Shown here: positions 43,420-54,624 of the stretch, one piece after another | Position numbering within the stretch: the stretch's first letter is position 1 | Layout: every line of letters starts with the position of its first letter | Assembly (NCBI GenBank): GCA_001600095.1 | Contig: BCIX01000003.1 | Coordinates: 1,116,001-1,180,000, forward strand | Source: Bullera alba | Taxonomy: Eukaryota > Basidiomycota > Tremellomycetes > Tremellales > Bulleraceae | Length of the DNA: 64,000 bases | Direction: 5' to 3' | The notes under the pieces: model-generated | Database searches by the model: none | What the model was told of the DNA's origin: nothing | What the model saw: the letters and a program-made list of their open reading frames with translations, nothing else | Translations under genes and position numbers: made by a program

Positions 43420-44371
43420 ATGTCTTCCACAGTCAAGACTCCTAAACACTTCAGGTTCGCCGTGACCGTGTTCCACAATGCTCAACCACTCGATTTCATC
43501 GGTCCTCTGGACGTTCTCAACTCGCTCAGCCCTGATCATCACACCGTCCCGTCCGGCTATGACTTTAGCTTCGAAACCGTCTTGTTGGCCGCTACGATGG
43601 AACCGGTCACGTTGAATGGTGGTATGGCGATCGTGCCGCACATGACTTATGAGCAGGCCAGGAAGGAACATTGGGATGGTGTCCTCGTGCCCGGAGGCAA
43701 GGGCGCTCGTCCGGGGGTGGAGACTAATCAGGCGACCATAGACTTTCTGGAGTTTGTGGTGCCAAAATGCCAGTACGTCCTCACGGGTGAGTCAGGAGTG
43801 TCTCCTTGCCTGACTCGGCAACGAACAAGCGAGGTTGAAAGCTTCTGCTAATACAATGCCATCAGTGTGTACCGGCAGCTGGCTGCTGTCAGCCACAGGA
43901 GCGCTTGAAGGTCAAAGGGCTACCACCAACAAGTGGAGTTACAATGCCGTTGTCGTTGGTCTGGTCTCCGTGTGATCAAGTCAGTACTGACAATCTGTCA
44001 AGGAGGACACCAAAGACACGGGTGTGATTTGGGTTCCCCAAGCAAGGTGAGTCGCCTCAGCTGTGGTGAAGGCATGTCAAGCTGAAACTGCTCTATCAGA
44101 TGGGTTGTCTCGGACAAGTACTGGACGTCCTCTGGTGTGACCGCGGGGATCGACATGGCCGCCGCCTTCTTGAAGCATTTCATCGCGGCGCATGTCGAGC
44201 CGGAGCAAGTCAAAGAGGTTGCTGATAGGCTCTTGGGTGTACTTGAGGTGACGTGAGTAGAATACCGATGATGTCGTCCTTGTTGGACCTCAGTGTGCTT
44301 CAGCTGATCTCCTGATTAGTGGCGCTGAAGAGGGTGATGACCCATGGGCTGGATACTACGGCTTGGTCTGA
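43420..44371 (+). CDS. DJ-1/PfpI-family enzyme, isonitrile-hydratase-like (tandem copy 1)
   Basis: Class I glutamine-amidotransferase-fold protein of 234 aa, probably cytosolic. Exons are 43420-43786, 43866-43954, 44003-44046, 44100-44252 and 44320-44371. Motifs: NAQPLDFIGPLDVLN near the N-terminus, VLVPGGKGARPG, the nucleophile Cys in VCTGSWLLSATGAL followed by Thr, ATTNK, and RWVVSDKYWTSSGVTAGIDM. The Cys-Thr pair and the TSSGVTAGIDM block match isonitrile hydratases (isocyanide to N-formamide) better than DJ-1 deglycases; the substrate is inferred. The second intron uses a weak GTTGGT donor, placed by alignment with the neighbouring copy. All four introns sit at the same positions as in copy 2, 467 bp downstream. 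Confidence 0.85.
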
Positions 44372-44837
44372 GTAACACATTCTGCACGACGACCAGTAAC
44401 GCCTGTCGGTTCCGCTGAATCCCGTCCGTATGCAGAAGTCTCATATGGGTTCTCCGGTGAGATACATGCATACAGAGGCTGAACCATGGTCGACATGTCC
44501 ATAATCGCCGATGGATCAGTAGAGAGAGAGAGAGAGAGAGGGTACGAAAAGGTACGATCAGTGAGAGTAGTTGTATTCGTAAAGATGTGACCGAGTTCCG
44601 AAGAGATCTCGGAACGTTTCAGCCGGAAGAGCCGGTGCGCTCTGCTGTACGATCCGCTGTTGCGACTTGCGAGCTGAGAGGACGAGGGAGATTAGTGACT
44701 CACTGATTGTTGCAAGCGACGGGGACAGCTGATCTCACGGCTCTGCTTGCATCGTAAGGAGACTGAGCAACGCTTTCAGAATAAAGCAACAACCCTCGAT
44801 ACGCCGGTCGGTCCTTGTCGGTCCCACCTCACTCGCC
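44372..44837. other. intergenic between tandem copies
   Basis: 466 bp between the two paralogues. It contains the AG microsatellite at 44521-44540 and no coding frame. Confidence 0.6.
44521..44540. repeat. (AG)10 microsatellite
   Basis: Ten perfect AG dinucleotides between the duplicated DJ-1/PfpI genes. Confidence 0.95.
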
Positions 44838-45762
44838 ATGTCACCCTCGGACAAGACCTCGAAGCACTTCAGGATCGGCGTCGCCATGTTCCCCAACGCC
44901 CAGCCACTGGATTTCATCGGTCCCCTGGACGTTCTCAACTCGATCAGCCCCGATCGAGCTACCACCTCCGGTCGTGATTTCAGCATTCAGAGCGTCTTAT
45001 TGGCCGCAACAATGGATCCGGTGGTGTTGAATGGCGGTATGGCGGTGGTGCCTCAGATGACATACGATGAGGCTCGGAAGGAACACTGGGAGGCTGTCCT
45101 CGTGCCCGGAGGCAGAGGCGCCCGACCATGGGAAGACAGCAACAAGCCGACTAGAGACTTTTTAGTGGAGGTTGTGCCAAAGTGCCAGTATGTCCTGACA
45201 GGTGGGTCAAGGGCGATCCCTCGACTGAGTATGATAGAGCTGATCTTGATACGATTGCACAGTCTGTACTGGAAGCTGGCTGCTCTCGGCTACAGGAGCC
45301 CTCAAAGGCCAGAAAGCGACTACAAACAAGGCCGCTTACAAGAGCTGTGTGGTGAGTGTCTGCTGAACTCTCTGAGTACGAGACGCTGATATATTGAGAC
45401 AGGAGCATAGCAAGGATTCAGGCGTGACCTGGGTGCCCAAGGCGAGGCAAGTCCCCAGTCGATAGTCTCATGGGTCAAGCTGATGCTATCTTCCAGATGG
45501 GTCGTATCCGACAAGTACTGGACGTCCTCTGGTGTCACTGCGGGGATTGACATGGCCGCGGCATTCTTGAAACACTTTATCGCGGCCCACGTCGAGCCAG
45601 AGAGGGTGAAAGATGTGGCTGATCAGCTACTGGGCGTGCTTGAAGTGACGTGAGTGCGGTACTGAGACTCTTCTATCAGTGGAATGCCATCTGACTGACT
45701 CTTCTCTCAGCGGTGCGGAGGAGGGCGACGACCCATGGGCTGCGTATTACGGCCTGGTCTAG
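44838..45762 (+). CDS. DJ-1/PfpI-family enzyme, isonitrile-hydratase-like (tandem copy 2)
   Basis: Paralogue of the gene at 43420, 233 aa, same fold and probable reaction. Exons are 44838-45201, 45263-45351, 45403-45446, 45497-45649 and 45711-45762; exons 2-5 have exactly the same lengths as in copy 1 (89, 44, 153 and 52 nt). Motifs kept: NAQPLDFIGPLDVLN, VLVPGGRGARPW, VCTGSWLLSATGAL with the nucleophile Cys, and SSGVTAGIDMAAAFLKHFIA. The third intron (45447-45496) begins GCAAGT instead of GT, a GC-AG intron; no GT donor gives the right frame. Differences cluster at residues 35-45 and around the motif between exons 2 and 3, which suggests divergence of substrate pocket edges rather than loss of function. 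Confidence 0.85.
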
Positions 45763-45934
45763 ATCGAGAGAGGTCCCGCGGACTCAGCTCAAGACAAGTA
45801 TTGCCGTCGCAAGAGGTGTTGGATCCTAATTCCTTTGCTGTATCCCAACTCTGCATGCAAAATCCTGACAAACACACACCCGTTCGTCAATCCTAGTCGT
45901 GACGTCCAGAACCGGCATGACTGTCCGTGCCAGC

Positions 45935-47312
45935 CTAAGCCTTACTCTTGGAGGACTTCTTGCCACCTTCGAAACCAGGCCTGCCCTTGCCTTTACCTTT
46001 GCCCTTGTCTTTACTCTTGTCCTTGCCCGTCTTCTTGTTCTTCTTCGCGTCAATCCTCGAGGCGATATTGTCATTTCGCTTCTTGATGGAAGCAGCGCTC
46101 GATTTCTCAATCGTCTTCTTCCTCTCAGACCTGGGCCAAGGGTCAGCGTGGCTTTCGGCATGAAGAGGTGCAGTGAAGGGACTCGCCATTCTTTACCACT
46201 CTTCGCTTTGGTCTTCTCTGTCCTCCTCACCGCCTTCTTCAACGTACTTGCGCTGTCGACCACTTTACCACCGCTAGCCCTCTCTTCGGCCTTTGCCCAT
46301 CGTTCCCGCTCTTCAATCTCCTTTCGCTTGTCCTCGGGCAGCGAGGCGAGCTTTGCGTTGTGTTTCTCCAGGTGGGCCAACGCTTGGGTAGGGTTGGAGA
46401 TGTGCTTGATCGGCGCTTTGGAGCGGTGAGCAGATGAGCCTGGAAGCGAGACTGATGGGTATGATATCGAGTCGGACTCTCGGGGTAGTTGAGGCACGAT
46501 AAGCTGGGTCTAGACAGGGGCTAGAATCAGCATCATATTCCTTGCCTTGATTCCGATACGAGCGCAAGCTGCACGTATTGATCGGACTCTATCTCACCTT
46601 TGCTGGCCTTGCTGTAGGCTCCTCTCTAGCTTTTCGCCTCTCCGCTTTACGCTCGTTTCTCCTCCTATCTCTCATCTCTCCCCTCTTTCGCCTTCGTTCC
46701 TCCTCTAGCGCATCCCGACTCTGAGGGTCCGCATCGGGATCGACCCCTCTGTCCTTCTTGAACGTGTCGAGCTTGGTCTGCAGCCTTGCCCTGAGGTCCG
46801 AGATTGTCGTCGCGGGGGGCAAAGGCTGCACGGACATGGCTGGTGGAAGGGACGACTGATTGGCTGCATTGTACGTGTTGTGCGGGCGTGATGGCCCGGC
46901 TTGGGATTCGAGCAAGTCCGCGGCTGTGGTCTGGTTTGCTGGGTCGAGCTGTCACAGTATCTGTCAGTTCGACTCCATGTAGCGCTATTGATATTGCTCA
47001 CCTTTTCCTGCTTTGCTCGACGTTTGTGCTCTTTCAGCTCTTCACCAGTCTTCCTCTTCTTGTTCTTCATGAATTTGTTGTCGAGCTAATTAACGAAGAA
47101 TCAGCCCCATGCGCGTTCGATCAATCGCTTTTCCCCTGTGTACCGCGCAGCAACAATAAAGACCTCTGCTACGAGCAACGCTCACTTACCTCGTCCTGAT
47201 CCGGGGCGATGTAGAATTTTGATGGAATGAGCGAGAGGAGGGTGGTGAACGTCGCATTGTGCTTCTCGAGCGAGCTCAGAATTTCAACCTGATGAGCGTC
47301 CACTTCAGCCAT
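45935..47312 (-). CDS. RRP14: SURF6/Rrp14 ribosome biogenesis protein
   Basis: Nucleolar protein for pre-rRNA processing of both subunits; 358 aa. Exons are 47312-47190, 47085-47002, 46948-46598, 46509-46187 and 46130-45935. It starts MAEVDAHQVEILSSLEKHNA, with an N-terminal helical domain (FTTLLSLIPSKFYIAPD). Very basic helices follow (EERRRKRGEMRDRRRNERKA), then the SURF6 core with HLEKHNAKLASLPEDKRKEI and GKEWSERKKTIEKSSA, and a Lys-rich tail (KDKGKGKGKGRPGFEGGKKS). The last intron (46186-46131) starts GCGAGT, a GC-AG intron. A GT donor 11 bases upstream would put the tail in an Arg-rich frame that loses the family end. It ends 172 bp from copy 2 of the DJ-1 pair (3' to 3'). Confidence 0.88.
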
Positions 47313-47738
47313 GATCGCTAGCGTTACTTCGGTGGGTCCTTGAGCCGTTTGGGTAGGAGTACCAAGTCGTTGCTGTTGTCGCGATTGTGCTATTGGCTTT
47401 GCAAAAACAACCTACGATTGACCTGCAAGCAAATTCAACAAAGACCTCCACCCGGTCTCAACTTTTTGATTCCGTGGCCGTACAGTGACGCCAACGGCTG
47501 CAAGAGTGAGTGGGCGGAGTAGTGAGGGCCAGCACGGTTGCATACGGTCGTCAAATCATTGCATTCTACGGGGTATATGGTTGAACAGGTATACCTCTAT
47601 GAAAGGGTATAATAATGCGGTTGACAACATTAAAGAAGAAGACTGGATCGTCCATAGTTAGCGCCCGCAGACACGGGCAATTCGTCGAGGTAAAGATCTC
47701 GGATGGCTGGCGGAGGCAATGTTGTGATTGCACCCTGC
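47313..47738. other. intergenic, nothing seen
   Basis: 426 bp between the SURF6 start and the DGK1 stop, both on the minus strand. It must carry the SURF6 promoter; nothing specific was seen. Confidence 0.5.
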
Positions 47739-49244
47739 TCACAGCAGGACGTTGGTCACGGTGAACCAGAGCCACATGATGGCTCCGCTGAGTATAGGCA
47801 AAGTAAGATTATCGTCCAACCCGAGATCTACTCGAGATATCAGTATCACTCGGCATCAACCATGATTGTAGGACTCACCTAGCGCTTCAACGACGGCACC
47901 TCCGACACCGACAACGACCGATGTAAGGACAAGGCCTAGCCAGTGCCCTTCAAGGATGTGCCACCTTCCTTCGCTGCCATTTCGCCATGAACCCATGCAG
48001 ATCAAGAACCCGGTGACGGTTGCCGCTAGGAATCCGGCGAGCGACTTCCTAGGTGCGAATGGGAGCAGCTTGATTCCAGGGACATGAGGCGGCAGAGGTC
48101 TTGTATATCTGCCCCACAATCTACCGATGGTCGATGCAGTGGTATCCGACCAGGAAAGCCTGAACATCTGAGTCAGAGGGCACCATTTGCGAGGAGGCGT
48201 ATCACTCACGTCAGGATGGAGACCACGGCGACGTCTCTTGGATACGCTGCTAGGACGAAGATGACTCCGACCAGATAGTACACAACACCGTTGATTTGGT
48301 TTCGTTCACTCTCCCGCATGAGGAAACCCAGGTATGATTCCCAGACCTCGGCAAAGGCAGGTATGTTCAGCCGAAGGACGTCGACCGATAGGACGCTGAC
48401 CAGACCGATTGTGAGGACCGTGATGAGGGGTCTCAAGCTCGGTGGGTCCATGTACCACAGGAAATAAGTGAGGAAGCCTAGTATATGATCAGTTGCCATT
48501 TACATCATCTGGGAATCTATACTTACCAATCGACGAATGGAGAGTTTTGCGAGGAATCTCCCAGTCAACGGCTTTTGTAGGCACTGCCCCTGGGCTCGGT
48601 TTTCTCACAATACTGCTGCTTCTCCTCTTCCTCGTGACCGGTTTGCCTTGTGCCGTCATGGTCGACGCAGCTGGCGGCGGAGGACGCGATGGGGTGCCAG
48701 TCAACCCGGGACTCTCCGGACTACCAGGACCTTCGCTCTCCTGATCATTGTCGAACACCGTGGGTAGCGTCGGTAGACCATTGTAAGGCGAGTGTACGGA
48801 CGGTGTGGGCGACTTCGAAGTCCGAGCTTTCGAACTGCTCGGTCCTCCCGTACCCGCCTTCCTCGCTCGCAAGTCGGTCGCACTATCTTCCACGCTGCCG
48901 TCGCGCCAGACTCTCCCTCCACCATTTCCCATCTCCTTCCCCAGTGCGTCTCCGTTGACCGCGGCCTTTGACCGTGTCAATGGCTGCTCGTAAGCCAGAT
49001 TCGACATGTCTCCGCTCCTTTTAGACAAAGGGATGTTCTCCTTGGAGTCTTTCGAAGATGACCTGGGTTTATTCCCTGTTCGATTTGTACCGGCTCTTGC
49101 GGACAGCGGTGACCTTGAGCTAGAGGCCGGGGATGGAGGTGGAGATGCTGAAACCGCAAGTGTGTCACGCGACGCTCGAGGCGATAGCGTCAGCCGGGAC
49201 GAAATTGGTGATCTGGGCAGAGACAGTCCGGCGGCAGAAGCCAT
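47739..49244 (-). CDS. DGK1: CTP-dependent diacylglycerol kinase Dgk1
   Basis: ER/nuclear membrane enzyme that phosphorylates diacylglycerol with CTP to give phosphatidate, opposing the Pah1 lipin; 451 aa. Exons are 49244-48527, 48477-48210, 48159-47879 and 47827-47739. The N-terminal half (about 230 aa) is disordered, Ser/Pro-rich and basic, a likely target of regulation. The catalytic membrane domain starts at WEIPRKTLHSSIGFLTYFLW, the usual Arg-Lys-x-x-His entry of this family. It continues with several TM segments (LITVLTIGLVSVLSVDVLRL, VVYYLVGVIFVLAAYP), then the conserved WSDTTASTIGRLWGR and FAPRKSLAGFLAATVTGF, both diagnostic of the dolichol/DAG kinase group. The short tail ends FTVTNVLL. 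It is head to head with RRP43, 357 bp apart. Confidence 0.9.
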
Positions 49245-49601
49245 TTGGTGAGTCCGAGAGGTCTACGTGCTGTCTAGGGATCTCGGTCTCTCGGTAGAGG
49301 TGACTGACGATGTCCTAATGTGCGTATAGCCCGTTGGAAGTTTAGAGGGAGAAATGACAAAACACGCGTATGCTCTTACGCGGGTGCCCGGTACGATGAT
49401 GTCGACTTGGTTCCGTCAGCTAAAGTGACGAAAGATCCGGGGCCTAAATCTGGTGGGCTCACGGGCCTATACTACGGAAGCCTATACAACTTGGGTGGAG
49501 GCGATCCATCATGTTTTCATCGTTAGCTGCAAGAGCACCGATCATGATGACCCTGCACTTCACCTTGACATTGCCTTGACACCGATCAATACACATCGAT
49601 A
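49245..49601. promoter_or_regulatory. divergent promoter DGK1 / RRP43
   Basis: 357 bp between divergent start codons. No coding signal or defined motif was assigned. Confidence 0.5.
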
Positions 49602-50770
49602 ATGGCAGTAGCAGTTGCCGAGCCTCCGGCCTCGGCTGGATACTCATCACATCCGACATCGACGGGCGAAGGCTCCACCTTGGAAGTTTACAAGCGACTG
49701 CATCCCGATTCGTACCTCTCGCGATTCCTCTCAGATGGTTACAGACCAGATGGACGGACGATTCAGGCATGGAGAGACGTCAGTATTAACTGCGGTGCGT
49801 GATATTGGCTTTGCATGACGTACAGTACCAAGCTGACCCATGCTCAGGCTCGATATCGACAGCCGATGGCTCGGCACTAGTTAGAATGGGCGAAACGACC
49901 ATGGTCTGTGGGATCAAGGCGGAGATCGCAGAGCCTCACTTGACAGCTCCTAATGAGGGCTTCGTTGGTCAGATACCCTCTCCGAAACATAGTGTAGGCT
50001 AAGCTGATTTGTACTACAGTACCCAATATCGATCTACCGGCAATCTGCTCGCCGAAGTTTAAGCCTGGACCACCGGGAGACGAAGCCCAGACGCTGTCAA
50101 ACTGGTTGTACGATATGATGGTATCGTAAGTCCATCCAATGCACCACATTAGAGACCATATGCTGAGAGCTTCAAGCTCAAAGACGCTAGAGCCTTCGTC
50201 GTTATGTATCTGCCCCGGAAAAGCCGTGTGGGCGATCTACATCGATGTCGTTTGCATCAACTACGATGGCAACGCTTTCGACGCAGCCGTGCTCGCCGTC
50301 ATGGCCGCTCTGAGGAACAGTAAGTGTGATCGATTCACCTACAGAAATGAAGCGGTTCCGCTGATCCCGCCCAGCTCGCTTGTCTCGAGCCAACTTCAGC
50401 GAAGAGACGGGTAAAGTCACTTGCGTCAAGGACGAGGTGTATCCTCTGCCTTTAGGACGGCTGCCCCTCTCGTGTTCCTTCGGTGTCTTCCAGTCGTAAG
50501 TCTTTAGCTTGGCAAATATGATCTGTGTTCCGGATATACTGACATGATCCGTCCAGATTACACTTGCTTCCTGATCCCACCTCGTTCGAGGCTCCTTTAT
50601 TGCCAACGACAATGACAGTCGCACTGGATGAACGCGGGCAGGGCTCTTTGGTGCGACATGAGGGTCTTGGAGGAATAGAGGGCAAGAGCGGTCAGCAGAC
50701 AGTTGGCGAGGCTTGGAGAATGGCAGAGGACCGAGTAAAAGTCCTGCGGAAGCTACTCAATGAGAGCTAA
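49602..50770 (+). CDS. RRP43: exosome core subunit Rrp43 (RNase PH-like)
   Basis: Catalytically inactive RNase-PH-fold subunit of the RNA exosome ring (3'-end RNA processing and decay); 298 aa. Exons are 49602-49794, 49848-49967, 50020-50125, 50177-50319, 50375-50495 and 50557-50770. Family landmarks: [80 protein letters not shown] and the central [20 protein letters not shown]. The acceptor of intron 3 is placed at the second AG (50176), because only this restores the frame into [12 protein letters not shown]. Length and order match Rrp43 rather than Rrp42 or Rrp45. Same-strand neighbour IAH1 starts 236 bp downstream, with a 15-bp tandem repeat between them. Confidence 0.88.
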
Positions 50771-50834
50771 GCGGAAGGCAAGCAAGACGCAAATGACGAA
50801 TGTAACGAGCTTGACGACTTCCAGATGCCCTTTG

Positions 50835-50894
50835 TTCATCCTCTCCTTTTTCATCCTCTCCTTTTTCATCCTCTCCTTTTTCATCCTCTCCTTT
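50835..50894. repeat. 15-bp minisatellite, four copies
   Basis: Four perfect tandem copies of TTCATCCTCTCCTTT, a pyrimidine-rich block between the RRP43 stop and the IAH1 start. It probably lies in the IAH1 promoter or leader. Confidence 0.95.
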
Positions 50895-51006
50895 GATGGC
50901 ATTTCGCCTGTGCTCTCGTCGTTGGGGGAGACAGCACAAGAACCTTCACTTCTCCACGCCGTGTTCGAACTCTGACTTCAACCCTAAGCCCAGCAACTAT
51001 TTTACA

Positions 51007-51988
51007 ATGGACTCGCTGACGCTGATTGGCGACTCGCACTTTGACGGATGGACACAAGAAGATGGGCAAGGTAGTACTCTGACCTCGAGACTCGGTTATG
51101 CCTATCATGGCAAGTTGGAACTGATGAACCGATCATACTGGGGTAAAGTCGTGGCAGTGCTGACTCTACCTGCTATATCTCTAGGCCCTGACCTTGACGG
51201 TACATAGGGTACACCACTCGCAACCAGAAGCGGCGATTCGACGAGTATCTGCAAGAAGGGCGCAAGATCAGACTCGTCATCATCTGGCTCGGTAAGTCGG
51301 TTCACCCTCTCCGACCATACATCGTAGGGCTGACGTCGAGATACAGGGGCGAATGATGCCTGCCCGCCTGGATCATCGTTCCACGTGCCCATTCACGAAT
51401 ACCGAGACAGCATCACATCGATGATCGACCGACTTCTCAAGTCGGATGTCACCACCCGTATTGTGGTCATGACTCCATCTCCTATGGCGGATGCTAAGAC
51501 TGTCGACATTTTCGGGAACGAGAGGACCAACGAGTTGATTGGGACGTATCGCCAAGCAGCGTTGACACTGAAGGAGGACATTGATTCCGCTCAAGTTGCT
51601 TTCCTGGACGTTTGGCCATTAGTCGACGACAGCGCTTTGGCCCGAGCAGATCTCATGCCGTGAGTCCTTATTGCCTGGGTGAGAGTTGGGTGCTGACGGG
51701 ATATGGCAGAGATGGGATACACTTCAGTGTCGATGGCGGCAAGATCCTCTTCGATGCGGTAGTCGCGACCGTCAAGGCGTCGTGGCCGGGTTTTGAGCCG
51801 GCAGGCATGAAGGGATGGTATCCGCCGTAAGTACAGGTGAACTGTGGGAAATCTGATCCAGAGATTGATCCAACTTCATCCGTAGACCAGCAGAACTGAA
51901 CAGCGACGATGAGGAGTCGCTCTTGACGAAGGTTAGAACGGAGTATCAAGGGCAATTTGCAGCAGGATCAGTGAATGAGGAGGACTGA
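51007..51988 (+). CDS. IAH1: SGNH esterase, isoamyl-acetate-hydrolase-like
   Basis: Soluble GDSL/SGNH ester hydrolase, 250 aa, of the Iah1 type (short-chain ester cleavage); no signal peptide. Exons are 51007-51142, 51208-51291, 51347-51659, 51710-51826 and 51886-51988. Block I is LIGDSHFDGW with the nucleophile Ser; YTTRNQKRRF carries the block II-like Gly/Tyr-Thr-Thr-Arg pattern after the first intron; block III is IIWLGANDAC; block V is PDGIHFSVDGGK with Asp and His. The acceptor at 51207 was chosen over an earlier AG because it restores the WGYTTR join. The first intron has a GTAAAG donor. An acidic C-terminal tail (NSDDEESLLTK) follows the domain. It is the third SGNH enzyme in the window but of a different, soluble type. 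Confidence 0.88.
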
Positions 51989-52074
51989 CAGCGGGACCTA
52001 TCCCCAATTTGGCGATATCAGGCGTGCTCGGCAGTATACGTGTAGGTTGAAGAGTTGAATCACATGAATGCAGT

Positions 52075-54304
52075 CTAGTCCAACTTTGTCACGTCCTTCG
52101 CCAGTCCCACCCGACGGAGAGTCACGACGACAATTATGGAAGCTAAGTATTGGTCAGCAACGCCTTCTCGATGATCAAGCTGTGAACACTCACAAGACCA
52201 GGCGAACCCCGCCATCATCCAGCATACAGTAGTCAAAGCCTTGTGCAGATCGCCTGTATCGCGGTACACGATCTCCTGGATCAAGGAACAAAGGCATATG
52301 CCTATTGTCCCAGACAGCTGAAGAACAGTCTGGAACAAAGCCCCCAGTAACGATTGCTCGTGCCTAGCAATACATATCAGCGACTGACGACTGATGGTCC
52401 TCAAAGTCCAAAGACGTGAAGCCTCACTTCGCTGCTAGGTTCGAGATCAAGACTGAGCCAATGCCGACCGTGCTGTGGGGATCTCAGCTCATTCATCCTG
52501 GAAATACGATGCTGGCCGAGTCGCAACACACATGAAACGAAGGGACTCACAAATCCGCACCAAAAGGATTAGCGATATTGACGATAAACTCGCATGCCCA
52601 GTAGCTCGTACCGGGATATGGCTGGACCGCAAATAGCCAGCAAGCCGCCCTGCCTACTGTATCAGCTATCCCTGTTTGATTGACTCGATTCGTCTGTCAC
52701 TCACGCGGTCATAAACCCGCCGAAGAACAAGAGATATGGCGCCTTGACCCGTTTCGCCAGAGGTGGAACGATGGCACAGGCGAATATACCCACGATCGGA
52801 GCCGGCAGGACATATAGGGCGTTCTGCATTGACGACAGACCTTTGAGATTTTGATACCATATAGTCGTAAAGTATACCCATCCCTTTGATACCGACATCA
52901 GCTGAGAGTCGCATCATCGCGGTATGTACGAGCTGATCACCCACGTTGATGGCAGTGTATGCTGTGAGCGCGGTGAGCAGCACATATGTCACTCGGTGTC
53001 CATGGCGTCGGAACAATCTGAGATGGACAAGAGGCGGTAATGTTGTCCGTTTCATGACATAGTATTCCCAAGCGACAAAGGTAGACATGATGACGAGGGA
53101 GATCACGAATACCACAGGTATATCTATCTGGGGTCAGCGTCTTCGTACCCGTGTCAAGACCGGTCAAAGCTTACAAGCCGCCTTCCATCCTTCTCTGACT
53201 AGGCCTCCTTGAGTGATGGAGAAGCTGAATGCGCCTAATGATGCCATGACCAGTATCGCTCCAACCCAGTCGACCCTTCTGTCATTCATCGCCGTCTTTT
53301 TCGGCTCGGACGGTATGATGATTACTCCAGCAACAACTGCGAGGAAGGCTATGCCCGACAGCAAGACAAAGATGTACTGCCATGCTCGGCTGTGCAGGAG
53401 ATCAGTTTGAGGACAGTCGCCTTGAGGTGTTTCCGCTACTCACGTGCCAGCTACCGCGATTACGCCTCCGATGACCTGTCCAAGTGCACCCCCAACGGGG
53501 AAACCCATGCCCATGAGTGCAAAAGCGATGGTGCGCTCATGCTCGTCGATAAAGCTCACGCCCACGATGCCGAATGCCGCTGGCATCGCAATTGCCTGAC
53601 CAGCCCCTGCAAAGGCTCGCAACACGCACAACGCGATTCGTTGCTGAAGCATGATATGAGCCGGGTCAAAAGTGATAAGCGGGGAGCAACTTACCCTTAC
53701 GAAGGCGGCTGCCAAAGAGAATACCGCATTGATGGACATGCCCAGCAGGTAAAGGTGCTTGCGGCCATAGATGTCGGCGAATCGACCAGCAACGAGTAAC
53801 GAGCTACAATCATGTCAGTGGTCAATTGAGGTGGTATGGGCTCGGATTGTCTGACCATCCATTGGCAAGGGTGAAAGCGGAGACAACCTGTGATTATGAT
53901 CAATGGAGCTCTGCAAGAGTTATAGAGCCAGTACCTACCCATTGCGACGCTAGATCTGAAATCTGTAGATCCCGGGAGATTCGGGGAATCACAAGAACCA
54001 CGGCGCTATTCGAAGCAGACTAAACGGAACTCGAATATCAGTCTTGATGAACTTATCCCTATGCAGTACTCACGGCGAGAAAGTAGGTCATCGCCATGAC
54101 TACACCCAGGCAGATCTTCCTGGCCTTCCCCAGCTGTTTGGCCCCAACCGCATCGAGGGTGGTGGACTCGACAGCTAAATCGTTAGAGGCCGCACCATGT
54201 GTTGAGGCAGTCACATCGCTATCGTCTTTGCCTTGTGTCGTTTCTGAAGGCGGATGAGATGGCGCTTTCCCCTCCGCACCAAGCGACGTCTTCTCAATAT
54301 CCAT
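52075..54304 (-). CDS. MFS transporter (drug:H+ antiporter type)
   Basis: Plasma-membrane major facilitator, 535 aa; likely a DHA2-like exporter, substrate unknown. Twelve exons: 54304-54074, 54019-53939, 53887-53856, 53803-53695, 53643-53444, 53389-53175, 53123-52945, 52883-52705, 52649-52551, 52472-52428, 52363-52194 and 52142-52075, all in phase. Family motif A-like LLVAGRFADIYGRKHLYLLG follows TM2, and motif C-like IAFALMGMGFPVGGALGQVI lies in TM5. Later segments include TAYTAINGWVYFTTIWYQN and ALYVLPAPIVGIFACAIV. Two acceptors were set at the second of two close AGs (exons 7 and 9) because only these keep the TM frame. The cytosolic N-terminus is hydrophilic with Ser/Thr clusters. It lies 3' to 3' with IAH1, 86 bp apart. 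Confidence 0.85.
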
Positions 54305-54594
54305 AGCCGGTCTGCCTGTTCAAGCGGAACAAGCTGATTGTTTTAGAAGCATCAGCCGCATCGATCGAATCGAGATTATGGTCAGCGGGCAATTCCTTTC
54401 ATTGCAGGATGAGCGCAGAAGTCGTCGTGTTGATCGCCCCAAAGGAACGAGGTTGATGTATACCGTAGGGGACCTCCATCAAATGCGTAGAGCTCGGATG
54501 GGACTTTGTATTGGTTGTGTGGGCAGCTGTGTGGGCACCCCTTCGATCTCGGACGGGGACCGGATCTCGTAGCGGTGTGACCCGTTCTTGTCGG

Positions 54595-54617
54595 CGTTAT
54601 CTGTTTCGGCGATAACG
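54595..54617. repeat. inverted repeat, 7-bp arms
   Basis: CGTTATC at 54595-54601 and its complement GATAACG at 54611-54617, with a 9-base spacer, upstream of RPL34. Possible regulator site or coincidence. Confidence 0.6.
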
Positions 54618-54624
54618 TCAACCG

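Noticed and set aside
44735..44986. Minus-strand frame over the start of DJ-1 copy 2
   Set aside because: Antisense shadow of a well-supported exon.
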